From: Luidia sarsii | Taxonomy: Eukaryota > Echinodermata > Asteroidea > Paxillosida > Luidiidae | NCBI GenBank assembly: GCA_949987565.1 | Contig: OX465107.1 | Location: 6,462,112-6,526,111, forward strand | Reading direction: 5' to 3' | Length of the DNA stretch: 64,000 nucleotides | Shown: one piece after another, positions 24,001 through 37,980 of the stretch | Layout: each line of letters opens with the position of its first letter | Position numbering within the stretch: position 1 is the stretch's first letter | Made by a program: the position numbers and the translations under genes | Notes under the pieces: model-generated | The model's input: the letters and a program-made list of their open reading frames with translations, nothing else | Databases searched by the model: none | Told to the model about the DNA's origin: nothing

Positions 24001-27000
24001 CATGTCTCAGGCCGCTGAGTGTGTACAGACACTTGTAAACAACGGTCGGCAAAGAGTGAATAGAGAGAAACCTATGCTTTGCAAGATAGTATTTAATTCT
24101 ATATTAAGTTCACAATCCTAAATTTTGGCCTGAAAATAGCCCTGGCGTTCCTCTGTCGAGAGGTAGTAAAACCTCTAAGATTGGGGAACATTTCTATTCA
24201 TCAAGTTCCAGAACAAGGGAACGAACCCCCATGTCTGAGGCCGCTGCGTGTGTACAGACACCTGTAAACAACGGACGGCGAAGGGAGACTGGAATAGATG
24301 TTATGATTTGCGCTTTGGTTTTTCCTTCAATATTAAGTTGACGATGTCAAATTTTGCCCTGAAAATAGCCCTGGGGTTCCTCTGTCGAGAGGTAGTAAAA
24401 CCTCTCAGTTTGGGGAACATTTCTTTTCATCAAGTTTCAGAACAAGGGAACGAACCTCCATGTCTCAGGCCGCTGCGTGTGTACAGACACTTGTAAACAA
24501 CGGACGGCGAAGGAAGACTGGAGTAGATGTTATGATTTGCGCTTTAGTATTTCCTTCAAAATTAAGTTGATGATGCTAAATTTTGGCCTAAAAAATAGCC
24601 CTGGAGTTCCTCTGTCGAGAGGTAGTAAAACCTCTTAGATTGGGGAACATTTCTATTCATCAAGTTTCAGAACAAGGGAACGAACCCCCATGTCTCAGGC
24701 CGCAGCGTGTGTACAGACACTTGTAAACAACGGTCGGCAAAGAGTGACTTGGGAGCAACCTATGCTTTGTAAGTTAGTATTTCCTTTAATATTAAGTTGA
24801 CGATGCTAAATTTTGGCCTACAAAATAGCCCTGGGGTTCCTCTGTCGAGAGGTAGTAAAACCTCTCAGTTTGGGGAACATTTCTTTTCATCAAGTTTCAG
24901 AACAAGGGAACGAACCTCCATGTCTCAGGCCGCTGAGTGTGTACAGACACTTGTAAACAACGGTCGGCAAAGAGTAAATAGAGAGAAACCTATGCTTTGC
25001 AAGATAGTATTTAATTCTATATTAAGTTGACAATCCTAAATTTTGGCCTGAAAATAGCCCTGGCGTTCCTCTGTCGAGAGGTAGTGAAACCTCTAAGATT
25101 GAGGAACATTTCCATTCATCAAGTTCCAGAACAAGGGAACGAACCCCCATGTCTCAGGCCGCTGCGTGTGTACAGACACCTGTAAACAACGGACCGCGAA
25201 GGGAGACTGGAGTAGATGTTATGATTTGCGCTTCAGTATTTCCTTCAAAATTAAGTTGACGATGCTAAATTTTGCCCTGAAAATAGCCCTGGGGTTTCTC
25301 TGTCGAGACGTAGTAATACCTCTAAGATTGAAGAATATTTCTATTCATCAAGTTTCAGAACAAGAAAACGAACCCCCATGTCTCAGGTCGCTGCGTGTGT
25401 ACAGACACCTGTAAACCACGGACGGCGAAGGGAGACTGTAGTAGAAGTTATGCTTTGTACTTTAGTATTTCCTTCAATATTAAGTTGACGATGCTAAATT
25501 TTTGCCAACAAAATAGCCCTGGGGTTCCTCTGTCGAGAGGTAGTAAAACCTCTCAGTTTGGGGAACATTTCTTTTCATCAAGTTTCAGAACAAGGGAACG
25601 AACCTCCATGTCTCAGGCCGCTGAGTGTGTACAGACACTTGTAAACAACGGTCGGCAAAGAGTGAATAGAGAGAAACCTATGCTTTGCAAGATAGTACTT
25701 AATTCTATATTAAGTTGACAATCCTAAATTTTGGCCTGAAAATAGCCCTGGCGTTCCTCTGTCGAGAGGTAGTAAAACCTCTAAGATTGGGGACCATTTC
25801 CATTCATCAAGTTCCAGAACAAGGGAACGAACCCCCATGTCTCAGGCCGCTGCGTGTGTACAGACACCTGTAAACAACGGACGGCGAAGGGAGACTGGAG
25901 TAGATGTTATGATTTGCGCTTTAGTATTTCCTTCAAAATTAAGTTGACGATGCTAAATTTTGCCCTGAAAATAGCCCTGGGGTTCCTCTGTCGAGAGGTA
26001 GTAAAACCTCTCAGTTTGGGGAACATTTCTTTTCATCAAGTTTCAGAACAAGGGAACGAACCTCCATGTCTCAGGCCGCTGCGTGTGTACAGACACTTGT
26101 AAACAACGGACGGCGAAGGGAGACTGGAGTAGATGTTATGATTTGCGCTTTAGTATTTCCTTCAAAATTAAGTTGATGATGCTAAATTTTGGCCTACAAA
26201 ATAGCCCTGGGGTTCCTCTGTCGAAAGGTAGTAAAACCTCTTAGATTGGGGAACATTTCTATTCATCAAGTTTCAGAACAAGGGAACGAACCCCCATGTC
26301 TCAGGCCGCAGCGTGTATACAGACACTTGTAAACAACGGTTGGCAAAGAGTGACTTGGGAGCACCCTATGCTTTGTAAGTTAGTATTTCCTTCAATATTA
26401 AGTTGACGATGCTACAATTTGTCCTACAAAATAGCCCTGGGGTTCCTCTGTCGAGAGGTAGTAAAACCTCTGAGATTGGGGAACATTTCTATTCATCAAG
26501 TTTCAGAACAAGAAAACGAACCCCCATGTCTCAGGCCGCTGAGTGTGTACAGACACTTGTAAACAACGGTCGGCAAAGAGTGACTGGGGAGCAACCTATG
26601 CTTTGCAAGTAAGTATTTCCATCAATATTAAGTTGACGATGCTACAATTTGTCCGACAAAATAGCCCTGGCGTTTCTCTGTCGAGAGGTAGTAAAACCTT
26701 TAAGATTGGGGAACATTTCTATTCATCAAGTTCCAGAACAAGGCAACGAACCCCCATGTCTCAGGTCGCTGCGTGTGTACAGACACCTGTAAACAACGGA
26801 CGGCGAAGGGAGACTGTAGTAGAAGTTATGCTTTTTACTTTAGTATTTCCATCAATATTAAGTTGACAATCCTAAATTTTGGCCTACAAAATAGCCCTGG
26901 CGTTCCTCTGTCGAGAGGTAGTAAAACCTCTAAGATTGGGGAACATTTCTATTCATCAAGTTCCAGAACAAGGGAACGAACCCCCATGTCTCAGGCCGCT

Positions 27001-30000
27001 GCGTGTGTACAGACACCTGTAAACAACGGACGGCGAAGGGAGACTGGAGTAGATGTTATGATTTGCGCTTTAGTATTTCCTTCAATATTAAGTTGACGAT
27101 GCTAAATTTGTCCTACAAAATAGCCCTGGGGTTCCTCTGTCGAGAGGTAGTAAAACCTCTGAGATTGGGGAACATTTCTATTCATCAAGTTTCAGAACAA
27201 GAAAACGAACCCCCATGTCTCAGGCCGCTGAGTGTGTACAGACACTTGTAAACAACGGTCGGCAAAGAGTGACTGTGGAGCAACCTATGCTTTGCAAGTT
27301 AGTATTTCCATCAATATTAAGTTGACGATGCTACAATTTGTCCTACAAAATAGCCCAGGCGTTCCTCTGTCGAGAGGTAGTAAAACCTCTAAGATTGGGG
27401 AACATTTCTATTCATCAAGTTCCAGAACAAGGGAACGAACCCCCATGTCTCAGGCCGCTGCGTGTGTACAGACACCTGTAAACAACGGACGGCGAAGGGA
27501 GACTGGAGTAGATGTTATGATTTGCGCTTTAGTATTTCCTTCAATATTAAGTTGACGATGCTAAATTTTGCCCTGAAAATAGCCCTGGGGTTCCTCTGTC
27601 GAGAGGTAGTAAAACCTCTGAGATTGGGGAACATTTCTATTCATCAAGTTTCAGAACAAGAAAACGAACCCCCATGTCTCAGGCCGCTGCGTGTGTACAG
27701 ACACCTGTAAACAACGGACGGCGAAGGGAGACTGTAGTAGAATTTATGCTTTATACTTTAATATTTCCTTCAATATTAAGTTGACGATGCTAAATTTTGG
27801 CCTACAAAATAGCCCTTGGGTTCCTCTGTCGAGAGGTAGTAAAACCTCTCAGTTTGGGGAACATTTCTTTTCATCAAGTTTCAGAACAAGGGAACGAACC
27901 TCCATGTCTCAGGCCGCTGAGTGTGTACAGACACTTGTAAACAACGGTCGGCAAAGAGTGAATAGAGAGAAACCTATGCTTTGCAAGATAGTATTTAATT
28001 CTATATTAAGTTCACAATCCTAAATTTTGGCCTGAAAATAGCCCTGGCGTTCCTCTGTCGAGAGGTAGTAAAACCTCTAAGATTGGGGAACATTTCTATT
28101 CATCAAGTTCCAGAACAAGGGAACGAACCCCCATGTCTGAGGCCGCTGCGTGTGTACAGACACCTGTAAACAACGGACGGCGAAGGGAGACTGGAATAGA
28201 TGTTATGATTTGCGCTTTGGTTTTTCCTTCAATATTAAGTTGACGATGTCAAATTTTGCCCTGAAAATAGCCCTGGGGTTCCTCTGTCGAGAGGTAGTAA
28301 AACCTCTCAGTTTGGGGAACATTTCTTTTCATCAAGTTTCAGAACAAGGGAACGAACCTCCATGTCTCAGGCCGCTGCGTGTGTACAGACACTTGTAAAC
28401 AACGGACGGCGAAGGAAGACTGGAGTAGATGTTATGATTTGCGCTTTAGTATTTCCTTCAAAATTAAGTTGATGATGCTAAATTTTGGCCTAAAAAATAG
28501 CCCTGGAGTTCCTCTGTCGAGAGGTAGTAAAACCTCTTAGATTGGGGAACATTTCTATTCATCAAGTTTCAGAACAAGGGAACGAACCCCCATGTCTCAG
28601 GCCGCAGCGTGTGTACAGACACTTGTAAACAACGGTCGGCAAAGAGTGACTTGGGAGCAACCTATGCTTTGTAAGTTAGTATTTCCTTTAATATTAAGTT
28701 GACGATGCTAAATTTTGGCCTACAAAATAGCCCTGGGGTTCCTCTGTCGAGAGGTAGTAAAACCTCTCAGTTTGGGGAACATTTCTTTTCATCAAGTTTC
28801 AGAACAAGGGAACGAACCTCCATGTCTCAGGCCGCTGAGTGTGTACAGACACTTGTAAACAACGGTCGGCAAAGAGTAAATAGAGAGAAACCTATGCTTT
28901 GCAAGATAGTATTTAATTCTATATTAAGTTGACAATCCTAAATTTTGGCCTGAAAATAGCCCTGGCGTTCCTCTGTCGAGAGGTAGTGAAACCTCTAAGA
29001 TTGAGGAACATTTCCATTCATCAAGTTCCAGAACAAGGGAACGAACCCCCATGTCTCAGGCCGCTGCGTGTGTACAGACACCTGTAAACAACGGACCGCG
29101 AAGGGAGACTGGAGTAGATGTTATGATTTGCGCTTCAGTATTTCCTTCAAAATTAAGTTGACGATGCTAAATTTTGCCCTGAAAATAGCCCTGGGGTTCC
29201 TCTGTCGAGAGGTAGTAAAACCTCTTAGTTTGGGGAACATTTCTTTTCATCAAGTTTCAGAACAAGGGAACGAACCCCCATGTCTCAGGCCGCAGCGTGT
29301 GTACAGACACTTGTAAACAACGGTCGGCTAAGAGTGACTTGGGAGCAACCTATGCTTTGCAAGTTAGTATTTCCTTAAATATTAAGTTGACGATGCTACA
29401 ATTTGTCCTACAAAATAGCCCTGGGGTTCCTCTGTCGAGACGTAGTAATACCTCTAAGATTGAAGAATATTTCTATTCATCAAGTTTCAGAACAAGGGAA
29501 CGAACCTCCATGTCTCAGGCCGCTGAGTGTGTACATACACTTGTAAACAATGAGCGACAAAGAGTGACTAGAGAGAAACCTATGCTTTGCAAGATAGTAT
29601 TTAATTCTAAATTAAGTTGACAATGCTAAAATTTGGCCTACGAATAGCCCTGAGGTTCCTCTGTCCAGAGGTAGTAAAACCTCTAAGATTGGGGAACATT
29701 TCTATTCATCAAGTTCCAGAACAAGGGAACGAACCCCCTATGTCTCAGGCCGCTGCGTGTGTACAGACACTTGTAAACAACGGACGGCAAAGGGAGACTG
29801 TAGTAGAAGTTATGCTTTGTACTTTAGTATTTCCTTCAATATTAAGTTGACGATGCAAAATTTTGCCCTGAAAATAGCCCTGGGGTTCCTCTGTCGAGAG
29901 GTAGTAAAACCTCTCAGTTTGGGGAACATTTCTTTTCATCAAGTTTCAGAACAAGGGAACGAACCTCCATATCTCAGGCCGCTGCGTGTGTACAGACACT

Positions 30001-33000
30001 TGTAAACAACGGACGGCGAAGGGAGACTGGAGTAGATGTTATGATTTGCGCTTTAGTATTTCCTTCAAAATTAAGTTGATGATGCTAAATTTTGGCCTAC
30101 AAAATAGCCCTGGGGTTCCTCTGTCGAGAGGTAGTAAAACCTCTAAAATTGGGGAACATTTCTATTCATCAAGTTTCAGAACAAGAAAACGAACCCCCAT
30201 GTCTCAGGCCGCTGAGTGTGTACAGACACTTGTAAACAACGATCGGCAAAGAGTGACTTGAGAGCAACCTATGCTTTGCAAGTTAGTATTTCCATCAATA
30301 TTAAGTTGACGATGCTACAATTTGACCTACAAAATAGCCCTGGGGTTTCTCTGTCGAGACGTAGTAATACCTCTAAGATTGAAGAATATTTCTATTCATC
30401 AAGTTTCAGAACAAGAAAACGAACCCCCATGTCTCAGGTCGCTGCGTGTGTACAGACACCTGTAAACCACGGACGGCGAAGGGAGACTGTAGTAGAAGTT
30501 ATGCTTTGTACTTTAGTATTTCCTTCAATATTAAGTTGACGATGCTAAATTTTTGCCAACAAAATAGCCCTGGGGTTCCTCTGTCGAGAGGTAGTAAAAC
30601 CTCTCAGTTTGGGGAACATTTCTTTTCATCAAGTTTCAGAACAAGGGAACGAACCTCCATGTCTCAGGCCGCTGAGTGTGTACAGACACTTGTAAACAAC
30701 GGTCGGCAAAGAGTGAATAGAGAGAAACCTATGCTTTGCAAGATAGTACTTAATTCTATATTAAGTTGACAATCCTAAATTTTGGCCTGAAAATAGCCCT
30801 GGCGTTCCTCTGTCGAGAGGTAGTAAAACCTCTAAGATTGGGGACCATTTCCATTCATCAAGTTCCAGAACAAGGGAACGAACCCCCATGTCTCAGGCCG
30901 CTGCGTGTGTACAGACACCTGTAAACAACGGACGGCGAAGGGAGACTGGAGTAGATGTTATGATTTGCGCTTTAGTATTTCCTTCAAAATTAAGTTGACG
31001 ATGCTAAATTTTGCCCTGAAAATAGCCCTGGGGTTCCTCTGTCGAGAGGTAGTAAAACCTCTCAGTTTGGGGAACATTTCTTTTCATCAAGTTTCAGAAC
31101 AAGGGAACGAACCTCCATGTCTCAGGCCGCTGCGTGTGTACAGACACTTGTAAACAACGGACGGCGAAGGGAGACTGGAGTAGATGTTATGATTTGCGCT
31201 TTAGTATTTCCTTCAAAATTAAGTTGATGATGCTAAATTTTGGCCTACAAAATAGCCCTGGGGTTCCTCTGTCGAAAGGTAGTAAAACCTCTTAGATTGG
31301 GGAACATTTCTATTCATCAAGTTTCAGAACAAGGGAACGAACCCCCATGTCTCAGGCCGCAGCGTGTATACAGACACTTGTAAACAACGGTTGGCAAAGA
31401 GTGACTTGGGAGCACCCTATGCTTTGTAAGTTAGTATTTCCTTCAATATTAAGTTGACGATGCTACAATTTGTCCTACAAAATAGCCCTGGGGTTCCTCT
31501 GTCGAGAGGTAGTAAAACCTCTGAGATTGGGGAACATTTCTATTCATCAAGTTTCAGAACAAGAAAACGAACCCCCATGTCTCAGGCCGCTGAGTGTGTA
31601 CAGACACTTGTAAACAACGGTCGGCAAAGAGTGACTGGGGAGCAACCTATGCTTTGCAAGTAAGTATTTCCATCAATATTAAGTTGACGATGCTACAATT
31701 TGTCCGACAAAATAGCCCTGGCGTTTCTCTGTCGAGAGGTAGTAAAACCTTTAAGATTGGGGAACATTTCTATTCATCAAGTTCCAGAACAAGGCAACGA
31801 ACCCCCATGTCTCAGGTCGCTGCGTGTGTACAGACACCTGTAAACAACGGACGGCGAAGGGAGACTGTAGTAGAAGTTATGCTTTTTACTTTAGTATTTC
31901 CATCAATATTAAGTTGACAATCCTAAATTTTGGCCTACAAAATAGCCCTGGCGTTCCTCTGTCGAGAGGTAGTAAAACCTCTAAGATTGGGGAACATTTC
32001 TATTCATCAAGTTCCAGAACAAGGGAACGAACCCCCATGTCTCAGGCCGCTGCGTGTGTACAGACACCTGTAAACAACGGACGGCGAAGGGAGACTGGAG
32101 TAGATGTTATGATTTGCGCTTTAGTATTTCCTTCAATATTAAGTTGACGATGCTAAATTTGTCCTACAAAATAGCCCTGGGGTTCCTCTGTCGAGAGGTA
32201 GTAAAACCTCTGAGATTGGGGAACATTTCTATTCATCAAGTTTCAGAACAAGAAAACGAACCCCCATGTCTCAGGCCGCTGAGTGTGTACAGACACTTGT
32301 AAACAACGGTCGGCAAAGAGTGACTGTGGAGCAACCTATGCTTTGCAAGTTAGTATTTCCATCAATATTAAGTTGACGATGCTACAATTTGTCCTACAAA
32401 ATAGCCCAGGCGTTCCTCTGTCGAGAGGTAGTAAAACCTCTAAGATTGGGGAACATTTCTATTCATCAAGTTCCAGAACAAGGGAACGAACCCCCATGTC
32501 TCAGGCCGCTGCGTGTGTACAGACACCTGTAAACAACGGACGGCGAAGGGAGACTGGAGTAGATGTTATGATTTGCGCTTTAGTATTTCCTTCAATATTA
32601 AGTTGACGATGCTAAATTTTGCCCTGAAAATAGCCCTGGGGTTCCTCTGTCGAGAGGTAGTAAAACCTCTGAGATTGGGGAACATTTCTATTCATCAAGT
32701 TTCAGAACAAGAAAACGAACCCCCATGTCTCAGGCCGCTGCGTGTGTACAGACACCTGTAAACAACGGACGGCGAAGGGAGACTGTAGTAGAATTTATGC
32801 TTTATACTTTAATATTTCCTTCAATATTAAGTTGACGATGCTAAATTTTGGCCTACAAAATAGCCCTTGGGTTCCTCTGTCGAGAGGTAGTAAAACCTCT
32901 CAGTTTGGGGAACATTTCTTTTCATCAAGTTTCAGAACAAGGGAACGAACCTCCATGTCTCAGGCCGCTGAGTGTGTACAGACACTTGTAAACAACGGTC

Positions 33001-33420
33001 GGCAAAGAGTGAATAGAGAGAAACCTATGCTTTGCAAGATAGTATTTAATTCTATATTAAGTTCACAATCCTAAATTTTGGCCTGAAAATAGCCCTGGCG
33101 TTCCTCTGTCGAGAGGTAGTAAAACCTCTAAGATTGGGGAACATTTCTATTCATCAAGTTCCAGAACAAGGGAACGAACCCCCATGTCTGAGGCCGCTGC
33201 GTGTGTACAGACACCTGTAAACAACGGACGGCGAAGGGAGACTGGAATAGATGTTATGATTTGCGCTTTGGTTTTTCCTTCAATATTAAGTTGACGATGT
33301 CAAATTTTGCCCTGAAAATAGCCCTGGGGTTCCTCTGTCGAGAGGTAGTAAAACCTCTCAGTTTGGGGAACATTTCTTTTCATCAAGTTTCAGAACAAGG
33401 GAACGAACCTCCATGTCTCT
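19320..33420. repeat. Higher-order region A-B-A(short)-B-A-B
   Basis: A (about 2.07 kb, containing Q and R material) lies at about 19320-21388, in shortened form at about 24371-25290, and in full at about 28273-30341. B (about 2.98 kb, 13 monomers) follows each, from 21389, 25291 and 30342. Offsets of 3902, 5051 and 8953 bp equal 17, 22 and 39 monomers. Private markers such as CGTGTATACAG with CGGTTGGCAAAG occur in all three B copies (near 22411, 26313 and 31364). So do ATTTATGCTTTATAC and GATGTCAAATTTTGCC. Confidence 0.85.
25280..25296. other. Recombination joint inside the short A copy
   Basis: Left of this interval the sequence follows the A copy 5051 bp upstream (CCTGAAAATAG). Right of it the sequence follows the segment 3902 bp upstream (GGGGTTTCTC, GACGTAGTAATACC). 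The two parents agree across these 17 bases. The joint removes 1149 bp, exactly five monomers, and leaves a correctly phased hybrid monomer. Confidence 0.75.
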
Positions 33421-36400
33421 GGCCGCTGCGTGTGTACAGACACTTGTAAACAACGGACGGCGAAGGGAGACTGGAGTAGATGTTATGATTTGCGCTTTAG
33501 TTTTTCCTTCAAAATTAAGTTGATGATGCTCAATTTTGGCCTACAAAATAGCCCTGGGGTTCCTCTGTCGAGAGGTAGTAAAACCTCTTAGATTGGGGAA
33601 CATTTCTATTTATCAAGTTTCAGAACAAGAAAACGAACCCCCATGTCTCAGGCCGCTGAGTGTGTACAGACACTTGTAAACAACGGTCGGCAAAGAGTGA
33701 CTGGGGAGCAACCTATGCTTTGCAAGTTAGTATTTCCATCAATATTAAGTTGACGATGCTACAATTTGTCCTACAAAATAGCCCTGGCGTTCCTCTGTCG
33801 AGAGGTAGTAAAACCTCTAAGATTGGGGAACATTTCTATTCATCAAGTTCCAGAACAAGGGAACGAACCCCCATGTCTCAGGTCGCTGCGTGTGTACAGA
33901 CATCTGTAAACAACGGACGGCGAAGGGAGACTGTAGTAGAAGTTATGCTTTGTACTTTAGTATTTCCTTCAATATTAAGTTGACGATGCTAAATTTTGGA
34001 CTACAAAATAGCCCTGGGGTTCCTCTGTCGAGAGGTAGTAAAACCTCTCAGTTTGGGGAACATTTCTATTCATCAAGTTTCAGAACAAGGGAACGAACCT
34101 CCATGTCTCAGGCCGCTGCGTGTGTACAGACACTTGTAAACAACGGACGGCGAAGGGAGACTGGAGTAGATGTTATGATTTGCGCTTTAGTATTTCCTTC
34201 AAAATTAAGTTGATGATGCTAAATTTTGGCCTACAAAATAGCCCTGGGGTTCCTCTGTCGAAAGGTAGTAAAACCTCTTAGATTGGGGAACATTTCTATT
34301 CATCAAGTTTCAGAACAAGGGAACGAACCCCCATGTCTCAAGCCGCAGCGTGTGTACAGACACTTGTAAACAACGGTCGGCAAAGAGTGACTTGGGAGCA
34401 ACCTATGCTTTGTAAGTTAGTATTTCCTTCAATATTAAGTTGACGATGCTACAATTTGTCCTACAAAATAGCCCTGGGGTTCCTCTGTCGAGACGTAGTA
34501 ATACCTCTAAGATTGAAGAATATTTCTATTCATCAAGTTTCAGAACAAGAAAACGAACCCCCATGTCTCAGGCCGCTGCGTGTGTACAGACACCTGTAAA
34601 CAACGGACGGCGAAGGGAGACTGTAGTAGAAGTTATGCTTTGTACTTTAGTATTTCCTTCAATATTAAGTTGACGATGCTAAATTTTGGCCTACAAAATA
34701 GCCCTGGGGTTCCTCTGTCGAGAGGTAGTAAAACCTCTCAGTTTGGGGAACATTTCTTGTCATCAAGTTTCAGAACAAGGGAACGAACCTCCATGTCTCA
34801 GGCCGCTGAGTGGGTACAGACACTTGTAAACAACGGTCGGCAAAGAGTGACTTGGGAGCAACCTATGCTTTGTAAGTTAGTATTTCCTTCAATATTAAGT
34901 TGACGATGCTACAATTTGTCCTACAAAATAGCCCTGGGGTTCCTCTGTCGAGAGGTAGTAAAACCTCTGAGATTTGGGAACATTTCTATTCATCAAGTTT
35001 CAGAACAAGAAAACGAACCCCCATGTCTCAGGCCGCTGAGTGTGTACAGACACTTGTAAACAACGGTCGGCAAAGAGTGACTGGGGAGCAACCTATGCTT
35101 TGCAAGTTAGTATTTCCATCAATATTAAGTTGACGATGCTACAATGTGTCCTACAAAATAGCCCTGGCGTTCCTCTGTCGAGAGGTAGTAAAACCTTTAA
35201 GATTGGGGAACATTTCTATTCATCAAGTTCAAGAACAAGGGAACGAACCCCCATGTCTCAGGTCGCTGCGTGTGTACAGACACCTGTAAACAACGGACGG
35301 CGAAGGGAGACTGTAGTAGAAGTTATGCTTTGTACTTTAGTATTTCCTTCAATATTAAGTTGACGATTCTAAATTTTGGCCTACAAAATAGCCCTCGGGT
35401 TCCTCTGTCGAGAGGTAGTAAAACCTCTCAGTTTGGGGAACATTTCTTTTCATCAAGTTTCAGAACAAGGGAACGAACCTCCATGTCTCAGGCCGCTGAG
35501 TGTGTACAGACACTTGTAAACAACGGTCGGCAAAGAGTGACTGGGGAGCAACCTATGCTTTGCAAGTTAGTATTTCCATCAATATTAAGTTGACGATGCT
35601 ACAATTTGTCCTACAAAATAGCCCTGGCGTTCCTCTGTCGAGAGGTAGTAAAACCTTTAAGATTGGGGAACATTTCTATTCATCAAGTTCCAGAACAAGG
35701 GAACGAACCTCCATATCTCAGGCCGCTGCGTGTGTACAGACACTTGTAAACAACGGACGGCGAAGGGAGACTGGAGTAGATGTTATGATTTGCGCTTTAG
35801 TATTTCCTTTAAAATTAAGTTGACGATGCAAAATTTTGCCCTGAAAATAGCCCTGGGGTTCCTCTGTCGAGAGGTAGTAAAACCTCTCAGTTTGGGGAAC
35901 ATTTCTTTTCATCAAGTTTCAGAACAAGGGAACGAACCTCCATGTCTCAGGCCGCTGCGTGTGTACAGACACTTGTAAACAACGGACGGCGAAGGGAGCC
36001 TGGAGTAGATGTTATGATTTGCGCTTTAGTATTTCCTTCAAAATTAAGTTGATGATGCTAAATTTTGGCCTACAAAATAGCCCTGTGGTTCCTCTGTCGA
36101 GAGGTAGTAAAACCTCTTAGATTGGGGAACATTTCTATTCATCAAGTTTCAGAACAAGGGAACGAACCCCCATGTCTCAGGCCGCAGCGTGTGTACAGAC
36201 ACTTGTAAACAACGGTCGGCAAAGAGTGACTTGGGAGCAACCTATGCTTTGTAAGTTAGTATTTCCTTCAATATTAAGTTGACGATGCTACAATTTGTCC
36301 TACAAAATAGCCCTGGGGTTCTTCTGTCGAGAGGTAGTAAAACCTCTGAGATTTGGGAACATTTCTATTCATCAAGTTTCAGAACAAGAAAACGAACCCC

Positions 36401-37980
36401 CATGTCTCAGGCCGCTGAGTGTGTACAGACACTTGTAAACAACGGTCGGCAAAGAGTGACTGGGGAGCAACCTATGCTTTGCAAGTTAGTATTTCCATCA
36501 ATATTAAGTTGACGATGCTACAATTTGTCCTACAAAATAGCCCTGGCGTTCCTCTGTCGAGAGGTAGTAAAACCTTTAAGATTGGGGAACATTTCTATTC
36601 ATCAAGTTCCAGAACAAGGGAACGAACCCCCATGTCTCAGGTCGCTGCGTGTGTACAGACACCTGTAAACAACGGACGGCGAAGGGAGACTGTAGTAGAA
36701 GTTATGCTTTGTACTTTAGTGTTTCCTTCAATATTAGGTTATCGATGCTAAATTTTGCCCTGAAAATAGCCCCGGGGTTCCTCTGTCGAGACGTAGTAAT
36801 ACCTCTAAGATTGAAGAATATTTCTATTAATCAAGTTCCAGAACAAGGGAACGAACCTCCATGTCTCAGGCCGCTGAGTGTGTACAGACACTTGTAAACA
36901 ACGAGCGGCAAAGAGTGAATAGAGAGAAACCTATGCTTTGCAAGATAGTATTTAATTCTATATTAAGTTCACAATCCTAAATTTTGGCCTGAAAATAGCC
37001 CTGGCGTTCCTCTGTCCAGAGGTAGTAAAACCTCTAAGATTGGGGAACATTTCTATTCATCAAGTTCCAGAACAAGGGAACGAACCCCCATGTCTCAGGC
37101 CGCTGCGTGTGTACAGACACCTGTAAACAACGGACGGCGAAGGGAGACTGGAGTAGATGTTATGATTTCCGCTTTAGTATTTCCTTCAATATTTAGTTGA
37201 CGATGCTAAATTTGTCCTACAAAATAGCCCTGGGGTTCCTCTGTCGAGAGGTAGTAAAACCTCTGAGATTGGGGAACATTTCTATTCATCAAGTTTCAGA
37301 ACAAGAAAACGAACCCCCATGTCTCAGGCCGCTGAGTGTGTACAGACACTTGTAAACAACGGTCGGCAAAGAGTGACTGGGGAGCAACCAATGCTTTGCA
37401 AGTTAGTATTTCCATCAATATTAAGTTGACGATGCTACAATTTGTCCTACAAAATAGCCCTGGCGTTCCTCTGTCGAGAGGTAGAAAAACCTCTAAGATT
37501 GGGGAACATTTCTATTCATCAAGTTCCAGAACAAGGGAACGAACCCCCATGTCTCAGGCCGCTGCGTGTGTACAGACACCTGTAAACAACGGACGGCGAA
37601 GGGAGACTGGAGTAGATGTTATGATTTGCGCTTTAGTATTTCCTTCAATATTAAGTTGACGATGCTAAATTTGTCCTACAAAATAGCCCTGGGGTTCCTC
37701 TGTCGAGAGGTAGTAAAACCTCTGAGATTGGGGAACATTTCTATTCATCAAGTTTCAGAACAAGAAAACGAACCCCCATGTCTCAGGCCGCTGAGTGTGT
37801 ACAGACACTTCTAAACAACGGTCGGCAAAGAGTGACTGTGGAGCAACCTATGCTTTGCAAGTTAGTATTTCCATCAATATTAAGTTGACGATGCTACAAT
37901 TTGTCCTACAAAAAAGCCCTGGCGTTCCTCTGTCGAGAGGTAGTAAAACCTCTAAGTTTGGGGAACATTTCATCAAGTTC
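33421..37980. repeat. Mixed monomers with 6- and 9-monomer offsets
   Basis: About 20 monomers. Part of the stretch near 34900-35360 reappears 1379 bp (6 monomers) later. Much of 36279-37975 reappears 2061 bp later inside the next unit. Shared markers include GAGATTTGGGAACATTTC and AACCTTTAAGATTGGGG. No non-satellite DNA is seen. Confidence 0.75.
37961..37977. other. 5-bp deletion in a monomer
   Basis: GAACATTTCATCAAG replaces GAACATTTCTATTCATCAAG. Short TTC repeats flank the lost bases. The change explains why the step to the next higher-order copy is 2061 bp rather than 2066 bp. Confidence 0.85.
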
